Below, piece after piece: positions 47,761-59,263 of a stretch of 64,000 bases of DNA. Made by a program: the position numbers and the translations under genes. Where the stretch lies: NCBI GenBank assembly GCA_944990035.1, contig CALYLX010000145.1, positions 186,001 through 250,000 of the forward strand, read 5' to 3'. Under the pieces are notes generated by a model, which made no database searches, was not told the origin of the DNA, and saw only the letters and a list, made by a program, of their open reading frames with translations. The stretch is from Clitopilus passeckerianus. Lineage: Eukaryota > Basidiomycota > Agaricomycetes > Agaricales > Entolomataceae. Positions within the stretch are counted from its first letter, which is position 1, and each line of letters begins with the position of its first letter.

Positions 47761-48749
47761 TGTCTTTCCTAAGACAGGCATTGACTTTCATCACCAGCGA
47801 AGCTAGAATCTTATACGCCTTCTCTCGTCTCGAAGTCCTCAGCACCTTCCTTCCCGGATTCATCTACGGTCTATCCAATCTCAAAGCCTACAACTCTCTC
47901 CATCCGCTTCCAACGGGTCAACTCTGTTGCTCCATCATCTTCCTCTTCCTTTGGTTCGCAACCACCGTGAGTTTCGCGAATATATGGACTCAGATAACCT
48001 CGAACCCAGAAGAAGACAAGACAAACAAACCCGACCGGCCCCTTGCCTCCGGCGCGACCACGATGTTCGGTGCAAAAGTGCGCTTTGGGTATGGTCATGG
48101 CTGTACTCATAGGACTAGCCGTTTGGAAACCTACGCTTGGACCAGCTACAGTACCCTGGATCCTGGTGATGGCCTTCCTCATATACGCGCCTCTGGCTCA
48201 CCACTGGCTTGGGAAAAACACAATTGCGGTACCCATCATTATCTGGGCAGCGCTCGAAGGTGCTTCACAGGCTATTGGGGTTCCCACCAACCCACAAGCC
48301 CGTCCGTTGGAGGAACGCGGGGATTATATGGATTGGCCTGATGGCACAAATTCAGGATCTCAAAGATGTCGAGGGCGACCGGAAGGTAGGCAGAAAGACT
48401 TTGCCGATAGCGTTTGGAGACAGGGGGAGTAGATTGATGATTGCCTTTGCCTTCGAGCCACTCGCCTTCCTCGTGGTGTATTTCAGTGGACTCATTGAGC
48501 CGGCACCTTCCATAATGGTCGTCGGGCACCTCGTCATTGGCTATCGTGTCCTGCAGGGGACTGGTCGCAACGACCCCATATATATGATAAACATACGTTA
48601 GTGGTGAGCTTGATGTATACACATCTTATGGATATGGATTTACTTACTTTTCCGGTCCCGGTTAGGTCACCGCAACGTTTGCCTGCATATGCGGTGTGAT
48701 CATCTCTCGAGCATCTTCAAACCCTCCAGTCAACCTCCAGTTGGCATAA
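47761..48749 (+). pseudogene. UbiA-family gene, right copy, three frameshifts
   Basis: The start M-S-F-L-R-Q-A-L-T-F and all UbiA landmarks are present in pieces (N-P-E-E-D-K-T-N-K-P-D-R-P; Q-D-L-K-D-V-E-G-D-R), but in three different frames. Compared with the intact copy at 9926-10905 there is a one-base insertion near 48090, a second one-base insertion near 48301 (CCC for CC), and a two-base insertion near 48585. The second exon (to 48749) is recognisable but diverged. Confidence 0.85.
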
Positions 48750-49129
48750 TAGTCGATTAGTGGTGCAATATATTGGATGCGGAATCGCATTTTCGGCATC
48801 GTGGAAGTTATTTGGGCGATTTAGCAGAATACCAACTATCATAGGGTAGCTACGATTCTGAAAGAATTACAGGACTCCTGGCTCCTCTTCTTGCATTGAT
48901 TTGTAGGATGTCATGGGATGGAGGTGTGTCGGGTGGCGTAGGTCGGACATTGGCAATATCCGCTCAAATTCATTCCTCTCGGATAGCCCCTATCCATATA
49001 GCCAGCGTGTGGCACTATGCACTAAAATCTCCGAGGTAAAAATCTGGCTCTGGACTGGCTCCCTTCTAAGGTGTATATATAGTGAACCCCTTGGTGCATT
49101 TCCGTTTGTACCTAACCATTTTCTTCGCG

Positions 49130-50099
49130 ATGGAGAAGTTTCCAGGCCACAGCCCATTTGACACGGTCTCCAGAGATGTTCTCGTCTATCCCGCCAATGG
49201 CAATGGTCCACACCTTACGAAGATGGAAGTGCTCAGCGCCCCTGGGCTTTCCACACCACGGCACTTGACCTTCGCGATGCATACGGGAAGCACATTGCAT
49301 GAACGAGATTGCAGGCTATCTCCTGCAGCAGCTACAGGTGGCGAATCAGAAAGACGGAGGGGGAATATTATATTCCCTTCAAGGTGGATCCGAAGCTGCC
49401 TATCAACCTGACCAAACTCTTACAACTCGATCCTAAAAAGACCAGGAACACGGCCTACATTCAGAGGAGATCTTTTTGTCGTTAGAGAGAAGGCTTGGCC
49501 GGGTCCAACATTGGCTACCTGTGGATTCGGCTGCCACCGTCTGTACTTGGACGTGCCTATTGGATTTTTGCAGGTGGCGAGCAATATTCTGCGGGAGTTC
49601 TACAACTCAGATACTTGGAAATATTTCCGGGAGCGAGATGAGGAATTATATTCTCGCAAGGTAAGCAGTGTTCATACACTGGCAGTGATCGAGATGATAA
49701 TCTGGTACTTGATCATAGCCAGATATGCGAGAAGTAACAATGAGGACGAATGGCCTAGATCTAAGGTCCGAAGAGCATCTGGAGAGATCCTACGGTGGGC
49801 CCAGCTGATAAACTCCTTCGTCTTGTCCCTTCGCTTACACGCCACACCCAGCCAAACAAGAGAGGATCCTCAATCGAATTAAGCAAGCAGGCGAGTCGCA
49901 TCTACTATCCTCAGATTTCTTTCCAGTCAACAACCCTCAATTTTCCACTCTGATCATTAGCTGAGCGGCATTCGAAGAAGGCCACAGCCCTGGACACCCA
50001 AAGTTAATGATTTGTGGGGGTTGTAAATCCGCCGTGTACTGCTCGCGGGAGTGCCAGAGGGCTGATTGGTCGTCACACAAAATCATATTTTCCAAGTAA
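49130..50099 (+). pseudogene. MYND zinc-finger gene (partner of 8581-9598), right copy, frameshifted
   Basis: Start M-E-K-F-P-G-H-S-P-F at 49130. A 13-bp deletion after the K-M-E codons shifts the frame, a further one-base insertion occurs in an A-run (CCTAAAAAGACC), and about 30 bp are missing from the MYND exon, taking out its first Cys pair. The remaining finger half (C-G-G-C, Y-C-S-R-E-C-Q) ends without the final Cys, at the stop 50097-50099. One site is a Trp codon (TGG) where the left copy has TAG, within the unresolved middle part. Confidence 0.8.
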
Positions 50100-50174
50100 T
50101 ATCCATACATTACACTCCAATACAAGTACAGATATTTAGTTAGCACGGTAAACGATGAATTCTAACGGCCAGCA

Positions 50175-51464
50175 TCAAAACAACCAGGCCTCCTCGTCCA
50201 CCAGCAACAACTTGCCGCTCGCCTCCAACTTTGGCAAACGAGACTTGAACTCTCCCTCTATATCCTCTTCATTTAGTATACCGTAATTTTCCTGGCCCAT
50301 GTATACTTCCACCGTCTGCAAGGAGTGGAAGAGTCTGTGCCTTGGCAAGACTTCGTCGAGTACGTCCCACTCAAAGTCATCGAAGAAATAGTCTTCTTTC
50401 CTGTCGTCTTCAGAAAATCCTGGGGTGAAACCAATGGTTACAACCCGAAGCAATGGGGAGTTGATCGATTGGAGAATGTATCGCAGCCAGTCGCAGGGCC
50501 AATGTCTATCCCGCTGGAGGACAATAGTTCCAATTTCCAAGCACCTCAATCCCACATTACGGCTGAGATCAACTTGCAACTCTGTTCGTCACATTAGCTA
50601 CTAGGCACGTGTAGAAAGACTGTAATGTATACCTGTCATATCAGATCCAGTAAGCTCGTCGTTATCAAATGCAAGCAAGTCCAGGCTTGGTCCAATGAGG
50701 TTGAGTAACTCTGCAGTGAGTTGGAAGTCAGATTTAGTGGGGGCCAGGCTTAGAGAGCGTATATGTAGTGTCGGTGACAGGGCCTGTCCGGAACAAAGGT
50801 GTAATTCGGGTTGCAGGTCAACGTCAATTTGTGCTCGTAACGGTGAGTCGAATTGTCTCCTTTGCTCATGGTTCCAAAAGATAAGATCTACTGTCTGTCT
50901 AAAGTAGGACTTTGCCAGTCCAAACTTCCGGAGATTGCTGAAACTTGAGATCCATGGGATTTCCGCGCCATCGGGAAATGTGGTACCAATGAGCATGAGT
51001 GAGCTCAAGTTCTTGAACAATGAGAAGCCGTGGAAGACGTCATCACCGAGTTGGCAGAAATCAAGGTTCTTGGTTGAAAGGTGCTTCAATGCAAGAGCAG
51101 ACCTCTGAAGGGCCGCCAACGTATCGTTGAGTGTTTTGTAGGCAGATGCCTGATTGGCCGCCGGCACCCACGGGCACTCAATATATAGACACTGTATGTG
51201 GGGGATAAAGTGACATGTGGGTGTCTCTATGCATTCACGGAGCCTTTCAACACGGGTGAGGCTCCCTCGGTGTACGATATCAACACACAGGTGTCGGTCC
51301 GACCAGAAGGCATCCATGGCGGCGGGATACCAGGATTTGGAGACGAGTGAGCAGGCCAACAATGTGAGGTCATCGTTTAATAGTTCAGAGACGATGCAGA
51401 TGAGAAGCTCGAGAGGGAGAGTGGGAGCGGCTGACATGCTTGGGCTGTGGTGGATGGTCTCCAA
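50175..51464 (-). CDS. F-box protein with LRR-like C-terminal part
   Basis: Two exons (50633-51464 and 50175-50581; 51-nt intron) encode 412 residues. The N-terminus carries an F-box: L-P-L-E-L-L-I-C-I-V-S-E-L, then L-L-A-C-S-L-V-S-K-S-W-Y-P-A-A. It is followed by regularly spaced leucine-rich segments (L-K-H-L-S-T-K-N-L-D-F; N-L-S-S-L-M-L-I-G-T-T; L-R-S-L-S-L-A-P; L-R-C-L-E-I-G). F-box proteins link substrates to SCF ubiquitin ligases; the substrate is unknown, and mushroom genomes carry large expanded sets of such genes. Met 28 nt downstream (M-S-A-A-P-T) is an equally possible start. It converges with the right repeat arm: its stop lies 75 bp from the last MYND relic. Confidence 0.85.
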
Positions 51465-52060
51465 GTTGTGTGATTCGGGTGAAGCACTGATAAGATAAGA
51501 TCTGATTCATCAGAAGCTTGAGGGGATGTGCGTCCTCAGCTCAAGGGGTGGAAGATTGAATCGTAAAATGAAAGAATTGGACGTTGGAAAACTAGACAAG
51601 CTTGCCCTTTGATCATCTGACTTGATCGAAAAGAAAGTAATGCGAGAGTTTGAATTCGATTTGGGTAGAATTGGGTCTAACATGCAAGAAGAGAGATAGT
51701 TCTTTCATGCCAGCTAGACCACTTCGTCAGATGTATTACAGTGGTCCAAACGAGAGTGATCATCTAGGTACCATGGGCATCGAGAGGTGCAACCTATTAC
51801 TAGGAATCGACAGACCGTGCACACGCATGATAAGAGTCCGATGGATTGAAGCATGAGGCGATGGATTGACGATAAGGTCTCTTGAAATTAAATTTCTGGG
51901 GAAGACACGATCAGATGTCGAGGAGTAAGGAAATGAAGGTACCTAAACGGGGATAGAAGGCTCTAGAATGCCGTTTGTGTTACGCGTCGTGGCCTGCCTT
52001 TGTTGTTTTCGATTACCTAATTAGTTTCTTCACTTCTCAACTCTCTCTCAACTCTCTCGA
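51465..52060. other. Intergenic between F-box and bZIP genes
   Basis: A 600-bp divergent promoter region between two genes transcribed away from each other. The 40 bp before 52061 are CT-rich (CTTCTCAACTCTCTCTCAAC), a common pattern just upstream of fungal start codons. No coding signal seen. Confidence 0.5.
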
Positions 52061-55000
52061 ATGATGTTAGACACTCTCACAGATTTCAGTGACATATTCA
52101 ATACAGATCTCTTTTCGTCTTCTTCTTCCTCGTCATCAAGAAGTGCTTCACCTAGAACACCACCCAATTACCTAACTAACGACTCGAACGACAATGAAAA
52201 ACCATTCGATCCCATGTCCATGTTCACCCAATCTACAGACTATCTCTCTTCCTCATTCTCACCTCACTCATACATATCCTCCCCATCCTCATCCTTCCCC
52301 CTCCCCGCAGTCCCACCTTTAGACTCTACCCCACCCAGCAGCTCATCGATGATGGACATCGATGTCCTCCAACAACCCCTCCCCACCATCGACCCCTCCC
52401 TCGCCGCCTTTCTCGCTGCCTACCAACAATCAGCGGGTGGCTACGGGTTTGGTGCTGCGGGCGCTACACAGCAACACACCTCAGCTACACCCACCGCGTT
52501 GTTCTCGATGCCCGAACTGGCGTTGGCAATGCAGCAACAGCAGATGATGGGTGTTGGTGTCGACATGCACGGTATGGAGGGATTGACGATTGACCCACAG
52601 CTTGTGGGTACGCCGTCTGCTGCTACCTCGACTGAGGACGAGGAGGACCGGGGTGGTGATGCTGATGAGGATGAAGATGCGGATGCGGACGTATCAGCCT
52701 CTCCGTCAAGCGCGGGGTCGGCACCCAGGGTTGCGAAGGCGAAGAAGAGTAAATCTTCCGCTTCTTCTCTATCTACCTCCACCTCCACTAAAGGGAAAAA
52801 ATCCGACAAAGCCCCCGCCGACAAAGAGAATGACCACCAGCAGCAACAGCAGGAAAAACTCACACTCACGATCCAACCCATGAAAGTCGCCGGACACGGA
52901 AAGGGTGGGAGGAAGGGGACGGTTGCGAGTGGGGGTGTTGTTAAGAAATCGTCTGCCTCCTCCACCACTTCCACCTCAACAACTGCTCCTCCCACCACGA
53001 CAGGGAACTCGACCCAGATCAAACACGTCATCCCACCCATCTCCAACCCCAGCACCGCAGCTGTCCTCGCTAGCGTTCAGGAGGAGCTCGAGTCTGCCGA
53101 TGATGCCATGGGCGGCATGGAAGGCCAGGAAATGGTAAACTTCAAACGCGGGTTACCCGCGAGCGCGTATTATCCTACGCGGTTGTATCCGAGTAGGGGG
53201 GATGAGGATGGGAAGATGGATGGTAGGTCGACCTTTATTTACCCAAACGCATTTTTATTCAAATGCTAATGGATGAAATAGACAAAGACGACGACCTCCC
53301 GCAAGATTGGCGTCCGCCCCCGGAGGTGTTCCAGAAGATGTCGAGTAAGGAGAAGCGGCAGTTGAGGAATAAGATTAGTGCGCGTAACTTCCGTGTGCGC
53401 CGAAAAGGTATAAACACATCCATCCCTTCAAATTTCAACAACTAACCCCTCCTCCTTTTAGAATACATCTCAACCCTCGAATACGACATTGCCGAACGCG
53501 ACCGCCTCCTCGACGTCATCCGCACCGAGCTCGGGTCGACGCAATCCGAGAACCTCGCGCTCCGGCAAGAGATCGCTACGCTCAAAAAGACCCTCCTCGA
53601 TGGGAGGTCGAGTTCGTCGTTGAGTCTCAACGGGCTGTTGGGTATTGATGGGGGTGTTAGCTTACCCCCGCCGGCGCCGTTGCCGGTGAGGAGTGCGGCG
53701 GAGGTGTTGGCGATGCAAGCTGCCAATGCCTCTGTTGCCTCTGAAGAAGCCCCAGCCGAGGTCACCTCCCCCTCGCTTTCCCCCTCCAACGCGCAAGTCC
53801 AAGCGCAGACACAGGCTGCAGGCGCACTTCTCACCCCGAACACCCAAAAAGACCTCTCCTCCTCCTCCTCGCGGTTCTGGGGTGGGTTGGGGACGTTTGG
53901 GGGTGTTACGCCTGTTCATAGGATGGAGGTACCTGAAGTTGATATTGGGTATTCACCACTCCTTGCGGCTGTGAAAGAACAGCAGCAACAACAGGTGGTG
54001 GTACCACCAACGAGGAAGAGGGCGTTGCAGGAGAATATGAACCCAATGTTGAATACGATCATTAGCAACCTTGGGGGGTCGACGGGTGCGGGGGTTGTGG
54101 GGGCTGGGGGAGGAGGAACGAAGAAGCCGCTTGGGGAGACGAAGAATAGTGCGAATGTGCCGCAGAGTTGGTTTGCGCCGAGTGTGTTTGCGCCTTCGCC
54201 ACCTCCGACTCAATCACCCACCGCCAACCAAGGACAAGCTCTGGGAGGCTTCGACGGCTACGCGGATATGAACCCGTTCACGATGAAGACGATGGATGCG
54301 TATAGGATGCATTTGTGGGGGAAGATGGCGCAGCAGAGGGAGGCGTATGCGCATCAGAACCAACACCAGCAGTCTCATCAACAACAACACACTCACAATG
54401 GCTTTGCGCCACCTACGAATTCGGGCAACACCACCCCCTCGAACTCGCCGAGTCCGACGATGTCGCCGTTTACGTTTGGGTACGGCCAACAGCAGGGACA
54501 AGGACAGGGACTGGCGAATGGCCTCAGACCTGCGTTCTTCTCGACTCCGACTGCGGGCTTGGGAAGTTTGTTGGCTGGGAAGCATACGGGTACGGGTGCT
54601 GGGAGTGGATTGCCGCCGTACTCGCCGCCTCCTCCGCCTTATTCTTCCTCGCCGTCGCCGTTGGCGCCGCTGCTTATTGCGAAAGCTGGGACGCTTGAGA
54701 GGGGGGAGAGGGAGAGGGCGAAGGAGAGGGAGAAGGAGAGGCAGGTACATGCTGCTGCGCAGCTTGCGAGTCAGACGTTGTTTAGGAAGTTGGGGAGTGC
54801 GTTTTGGGATGCGTTTGCTGGGTCGTCGTCCGGCAGTGGTACCTCCAACTCGAGCGCGAGTGCAAGCACATCTGGAGCCACACCAACGTCGGTCACGGCT
54901 GCGTCGTCGAACCCGACGAACTTCCAGGGCCAGAGGACGTGGGATGCGGATAAGGTTAGGAAGGTGCTTGAGGGGAAGGCGGTTGTGAGGGTTGTAGATT

Positions 55001-55170
55001 TGGAGGATTTGCCGGGCCATTCTTCGGCCTCGTCATCGTCCACACCTATACCAGCACAAGCGCAGAGACAGAAGGAGGAGTGCGAGAAGATGATGAGTGC
55101 GAAGAAATGTTGCACGGATTTGTTGGAGGAGAGTATGAGGGGGTTGAGTTTGGCTGGGAAGAAGGCATGA
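52061..55170 (+). CDS. Very long bZIP transcription factor
   Basis: Three exons (52061-53222, 53282-53407, 53462-55170; introns 59 and 54 nt) give 998 residues. A long Ser/Pro/Gln-rich N-part with acidic block (S-T-E-D-E-E-D-R-G-G-D-A-D-E-D-E-D) precedes the bZIP. The basic region reads K-R-Q-L-R-N-K-I-S-A-R-N-F-R-V-R-R-K, and the zipper E-Y-I-S-T-L-E-Y-D-I-A-E-R-D continues with Leu/Val heptads to about 40 residues further. The second intron lies exactly between basic region and zipper. The remaining 500 residues are Ser, Gly, Ala, Pro and Gln rich, with a charged E-R-E-R-A-K-E-R-E-K-E-R-Q helix, and end in a Cys-containing segment (E-C-E-K-M-M-S-A-K-K-C-C). The N-x-x-S-A-R-N-F-R core suggests AP-1/CRE-like sites. 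Function unknown. Confidence 0.9.
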
Positions 55171-55888
55171 GGGAGGAGGACCGTGGATGGTCGTACACCC
55201 AACTCAATCATTCGAGGTTTCGTACATTGTGCGAGACTTTATACAAGAGCAAGGACGAAATTCCTCCTTCCTTTTCTTTTCCCCCTGCTGCTTTTTTTGC
55301 TTTCGTTGTACATACTTACCATGCATACCGGTTTTGGGTTTAGTTCACCCTTTACACTCCCTTATCGATTCTCTCTCAATGGTACATACAGAACCACTCT
55401 CGCATCGGCATTACTTGCATCGTTTTCTTTTCCAAATTCAATGAAATTACGGTCTCTCCCCCTTTCCGTTTCTTTCCATATAGCTTACTCAGACTTGCTT
55501 AATATCCCCCCTCCCCTCTCTCCCTCTCGTTTCATTTCGTTTCCCCCCCGTAATCACCAAGTGACGAGGTTGAACAATGAAGAAGAATGAAGGCAATGAA
55601 TAGTTTTTGATTGGAGGTAGTGTAAAAGGTTACTTGGTATAAAGGAATTGTAGTAGTTGAATTATATTTATTTGCAGGTCGTTAGCTTATCCTGAGTATA
55701 TATCGAAAAGGACATTTCTGACGGCTGTATCCGATTATATACCCCACTTGTGCCAGTGGTGTGCAAGCCTTGCCCCCACTCCCAGATCAACCACACTGCA
55801 CCTACCACTATGGCGGACAATAAGACGACGCCTATAAAGAAGAGTGTACGCACAAGCGTAAGAGGAAACACAGCCAAAAATCGACCAT
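55171..55888. other. Intergenic, with a doubtful 69-codon membrane ORF on the minus strand
   Basis: The first 400 bp are the CT-rich 3' region of the bZIP gene. A minus-strand frame at 55668-55877 encodes one strong hydrophobic helix (L-F-F-I-G-V-V-L-L-S-A-I-V-V-G-A-V-W) after M-A-V-F-P-L-T-L-V-R. It starts 11 bp from the divergent kinase relic. It could be a small membrane protein, but there is no further support. Confidence 0.3.
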
Positions 55889-57171
55889 ATGACTAACCTC
55901 TATGAACTGCTTTCCAGCAATCCCCCACCTTCAATCGATGACATTCTTCCACAACTATCGGACGAACATCAACACATCTACGACCGGTCTCGGGAGAACT
56001 ACCAGAATATTGCCTCTTGCTCGGCTGATCTCACCCGTCAAAGCGGTGAGGCCGCAATGTACCCCATCGTTCTTTGCCTTCTGAGTATGATGAGCCTCGA
56101 CATTGCTAGCCACGATCCCGACTCTACAAATGCCATTGCTTTTGTCTCTCCCGCCAATACTGGTACTTCCGGCATGGTGACAGACCGGCGAACAAAGCCC
56201 GATTATATCGGTCAGGATTCGAACATCGAAAACGTCGAAGCCCTAATACGAGCAACGTACAATCCTAACCTGGAGGATTCGATATGGACAATGGCAGAAT
56301 GTCTGCCATACGAGCGGACTCTCACTGTGGGCGAAGGCAAGATCAGGCAGAGAAGCGATGAAGGCCAGATGCGTACTTTTGCTATGGTCGTAAAGCAGCA
56401 TCGTCTAGATATGGACAAGGTCTACTGTTTTTTTGCCGACTTCCATGGATATACGGTTGGCCGATTCACTCCTTGCGGTTTTTACTGAGTCGGACAAACA
56501 GGATTGGAGTGACGTTGGTAACCTTTTCCGATACGTCTCAGCCCTATACACCCAAACACACGAATCTGCTGTTACCTTCGATGTCAAACTTGGGCTCTGG
56601 AGGCTTGAACTTAACGCCCATCAATATGTGTTTGCTCCATTTTTCACTCGCCCAGGTCCAGGAAGGATGTCCACGGTGTCTTTGGCCAGCGATATCACCC
56701 CGGCAATAAATGCTGATCCCCAGGGAACCCAAGCACCCAAACCCTTATGGTGGGATTCGAAGTATCAAGAAGAGGGTTTGCTTCTCAAACGACTGCATGA
56801 GGATGGTGTCGTTGACGGTGTTGTCCACATCCTTGACTCTGGCACGACTGGCATCATTGTTTCCGACTCCCATGCATCAGCTTGTAGGGAATCCACAGCC
56901 GTGGTTATGGCTAGTACTGGCGACCCGCTTAGTCAATGCCAGAGTGTTTACCATTTCCTCTGCATCATGTACGATCTCGTTCAAAGTCAGTTTACTTTCC
57001 ACCTGAAACACACACAAATGCTCATAACAATTGTCAACAGCCCTTGAAAATTGCAACGAGGGAGGAGTCACTGGCATGTCACGAGACGTCAGTTGGTACA
57101 ACGTCTATTGCCACCCTAGGCACAGCGACCGTTGTGGGAATAAATTCCTTAGCCGCAGGGAGTGCACTTGA
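55889..57171 (+). pseudogene. FunK1-type (fungal-specific) protein kinase relic, truncated
   Basis: The N-terminus M-T-N-L-Y-E-L-L and the downstream blocks W-S-D-V-G-N-L-F-R-Y, D-V-K-L-G-L-W-R-L-E, P-L-W-W-D-S-K-Y-Q-E-E-G-L-L-L-K-R-L and S-T-G-D-P-L-S-Q-C-Q-S-V follow the FunK1 pattern, where a catalytic loop of the type G-x-x-H-R-D-x-S is expected next. Here it reads M-S-R-D-V-S-W-Y-N-V-Y: the His of HRD is Ser. The frame then ends within about 30 residues (stop at 57169-57171), so the whole C-lobe (DFG and beyond) is missing. A frame change near 56430, beside a run of seven T, needs either a tiny intron or is a frameshift. It is therefore probably dead, although a truncated pseudokinase product is possible. 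Confidence 0.6.
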
Positions 57172-58431
57172 GTCGGGTCCTGTTGAGTTTGGTAGAGTAC
57201 GAGTAAACCTAAGTGAAAAATAATTCCTCAAAGGTTGAGTGAGCGTGAAAGTAGGAGATCAAGAGGTGATGGTGGCCTTTAGCCGAGACGCGCGACGCGT
57301 CTGAGGGAAGGAAAGGGAGAGACTGGGAAACTGAACGTGAAAACACTCAATAAACTAGTGCCTACTCTTTGTGGACGATGCTGGAGCTCTCTTTGAGCTC
57401 AGTGCTGAAGTATTCTTGAGATGTTCGACTGACGAACGAGCTTAGACAGGCTGGAAAGTTGGGGAGAAGGTATAAATTGCCGGGAGAGGGGAAAAGTGGG
57501 AAAGTACATTCGATTTTGTAGGTATCAGGTATTTATAATGTTCATAAACCGAAGGCGCACGTACTCTTGTGCCCTTGGACCAGTAATGATGTCATAAAAT
57601 ACAGAAATACGAAGAGAGTTTGAAGAGATTGACAAAACACGAGAACAGAAATGACTTCCACCAAATAAGGAAATACCTCCGGCTGGCTGATTCTGAGGAA
57701 TTGCTCGAGGCGATTGGAGTCGCGAAGGCGTGCTGTGACCCCAGCAGCACCATTTACACGTCCTTGTACTCCATCAGCACCCTACCATCCCAGAATAGCG
57801 TCCCGTTGATACTGCCTGACCCAGTGTCAGCCTGTATAGTACAAGTATATTAGCGTAAGAAGAGAAAAGGAAAATACATAGTGTTCATCTCGAGAAATCC
57901 TAGCCATGTCCTTCAGACAATAATATGCGGCATATACGATGGAACGGGAATCTTTGCCATCCAAATGCGCAGACGACGAGATTAATAGGAAATGCGATTT
58001 TGAGGAGAATTGAGGAACTTGATGCGAGTGTCGAGGAAGGTGAAATGATAGTGGCAAATTCTTGAGTACCCGGTGCTGCTGCTGCTTCTACACGTTCCCT
58101 CTGTATGTCCGGAATTCCTTCCACAGCGTCCAGAATCCAAGTCATGGCCTGGGAATAGGAAGTCCATTAACGAGATCTTGTGCGTGACAGCACTGCATTC
58201 CTCCTGTATCATGACTAATGCAGTAATCAGAGGCGAAGAGAGCCAAGCCTATCAGTGCCTTCTGGGAGACTTCGATCATGCCATTTACTGGAAAGAAGCT
58301 CGAACCAGCAGGACTATTGAACGCACAGTATGTGCTCATAGTTGAATTTGCCACTCGAGCTCACAATATAACAGAGAACACCAATGTACATACCTTTGGA
58401 ACTCACTGCTGACCCAATGGAAGCACCTGGC
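57172..58431. other. Intergenic, no gene recognised
   Basis: About 1.26 kb between the kinase relic and the retrotransposon LTR. Minus-strand frames between 57900 and 58350 show a hydrophobic piece and a possible exon reading A-D-T-G-S-G-S-I-N-G-T-L-F, but no consistent gene model emerged. Confidence 0.35.
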
Positions 58432-58916
58432 TGTTAAGGCAGAGCCTAACAACTTAGGTAATACTGTTTACGCTCGATGTCTTTGATAAACAAAGACAGA
58501 GATTTGTCAGCAGCTGCGGCTGTACTGACAACCTGGTGAGATTGACGAAGCAAGGGACTTAAAGGCGAAGTAGAGAACTAAGCAGTTAGGTAGATTGCCT
58601 AGGTCAAGCTGAGGAGCCTTGACCAAATGGTACAGATTTATATACCTATCTAGTAGTTCTAAATATAGCGCATGCGCAGCATGCTGAGTAAGTAATGAGT
58701 CATGCACAGCATGATGAGTAAGTACATGAGTCAGTATGACTCGATGTGAGTCAGAAAGAGTCAGATAAGGTATAAGTCTCTCACGATTGTGAGAGATGCG
58801 GAGTAAGCATAGAAAAAGGTGAAAAATGCGCAGTGATGCGCAGCATATGTGAGTAATCGTACATAGGTAAGCGGGCCGGGGTATGTAAGGAGAAACATGT
58901 AAGCAAAATCATAACA
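58432..58916 (-). repeat. 3' LTR of the Ty3/gypsy element
   Basis: Bounded by TGTTAAGG... on the left and ...CATAACA on the right, so on the element strand it begins TGTTATG and ends CTTAACA, the usual TG...CA termini inside an inverted 5-bp TGTTA/TAACA. A polypurine tract lies directly beside it on the inside. No second copy is present in the window for length confirmation. Confidence 0.75.
58696..58753. promoter_or_regulatory. Cluster of TGAGTCA (AP-1/Gcn4-type) sites in the gypsy LTR
   Basis: Three exact TGAGTCA heptamers at 58696-58702, 58727-58733 and 58747-58753, plus a TGACTC half-match at 58737-58742, all within 58 bp. TGAGTCA is the known binding site of bZIP proteins of the AP-1/Gcn4 class; use by this LTR is inferred. 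Confidence 0.55.
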
Positions 58917-58981
58917 TTACCCTCTCGCTATCGTTGAAGTCTCCTGACTTCAATTTCTTCCTTTACCCCAGAAATGACGGT

Positions 58982-59263
58982 CTATACCCTTGTGGTAGCG
59001 TTGTGGGCAGCTAACCGGGTAATGGCCTGGGCCACGATGATGGCACAGACGACACACAAAACGAAAGCAATGACACTGTCGGTGTCTGCCTCCACAAATG
59101 TAGCATCTGAACCATCTGGGTGGTGGTGGTCTGTTGGCAAGATATCCGGTGCGCGGCGCCTTCTGGGACGATATTGTCGAGGGGGAAGGTTCACCAGCAT
59201 TGGTGAGTCGGACTCTGGTGGGCTTTCAAATGCGGAGAGGTATGGCGTCGGAGGGTTTGCCAT
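58982..59263 (-). CDS. Retroelement ORF with C-terminal membrane helix (env position)
   Basis: A 93-codon frame beginning M-A-N-P-P-T-P-Y-L-S, overlapping the end of the preceding ORF by 38 nt in another frame. It is Pro- and acidic-rich at first, contains an Arg cluster (R-P-R-R-R-R-A-P), and ends with a hydrophobic helix (V-I-A-F-V-L-C-V-V-C-A-I-I-V-A). It lies downstream of integrase and just before the LTR, the place where some LTR elements carry an extra ORF. Expression as a separate protein, or fused to the previous ORF by frameshifting or splicing, is unknown. Confidence 0.5.
   Translation of the reverse strand: MANPPTPYLSAFESPPESDSPMLVNLPPRQYRPRRRRAPDILPTDHHHPDGSDATFVEADTDSVIAFVLCVVCAIIVAQAITRLAAHNATTRV

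Larger units (their letters stand above)
46495..50125 (+). repeat. Right arm of the large inverted duplication (MYND-UbiA-MYND block)
   Basis: Counterpart of 8520-12425 in opposite orientation, with the same gene order. It is about 0.27 kb shorter, mostly because of deletions of roughly 175, 30, 14 and 13 bp inside the MYND genes. It sits between the cysteine-rich membrane protein gene and the F-box gene. Ends are approximate. Confidence 0.85.

Noticed and set aside
52441..53055. Long antisense frame inside the bZIP gene, also 54214-55020
   Set aside because: High GC and repetitive codons of the sense gene keep the other frames open; the translations are low-complexity Arg- or Ser-rich without motifs.
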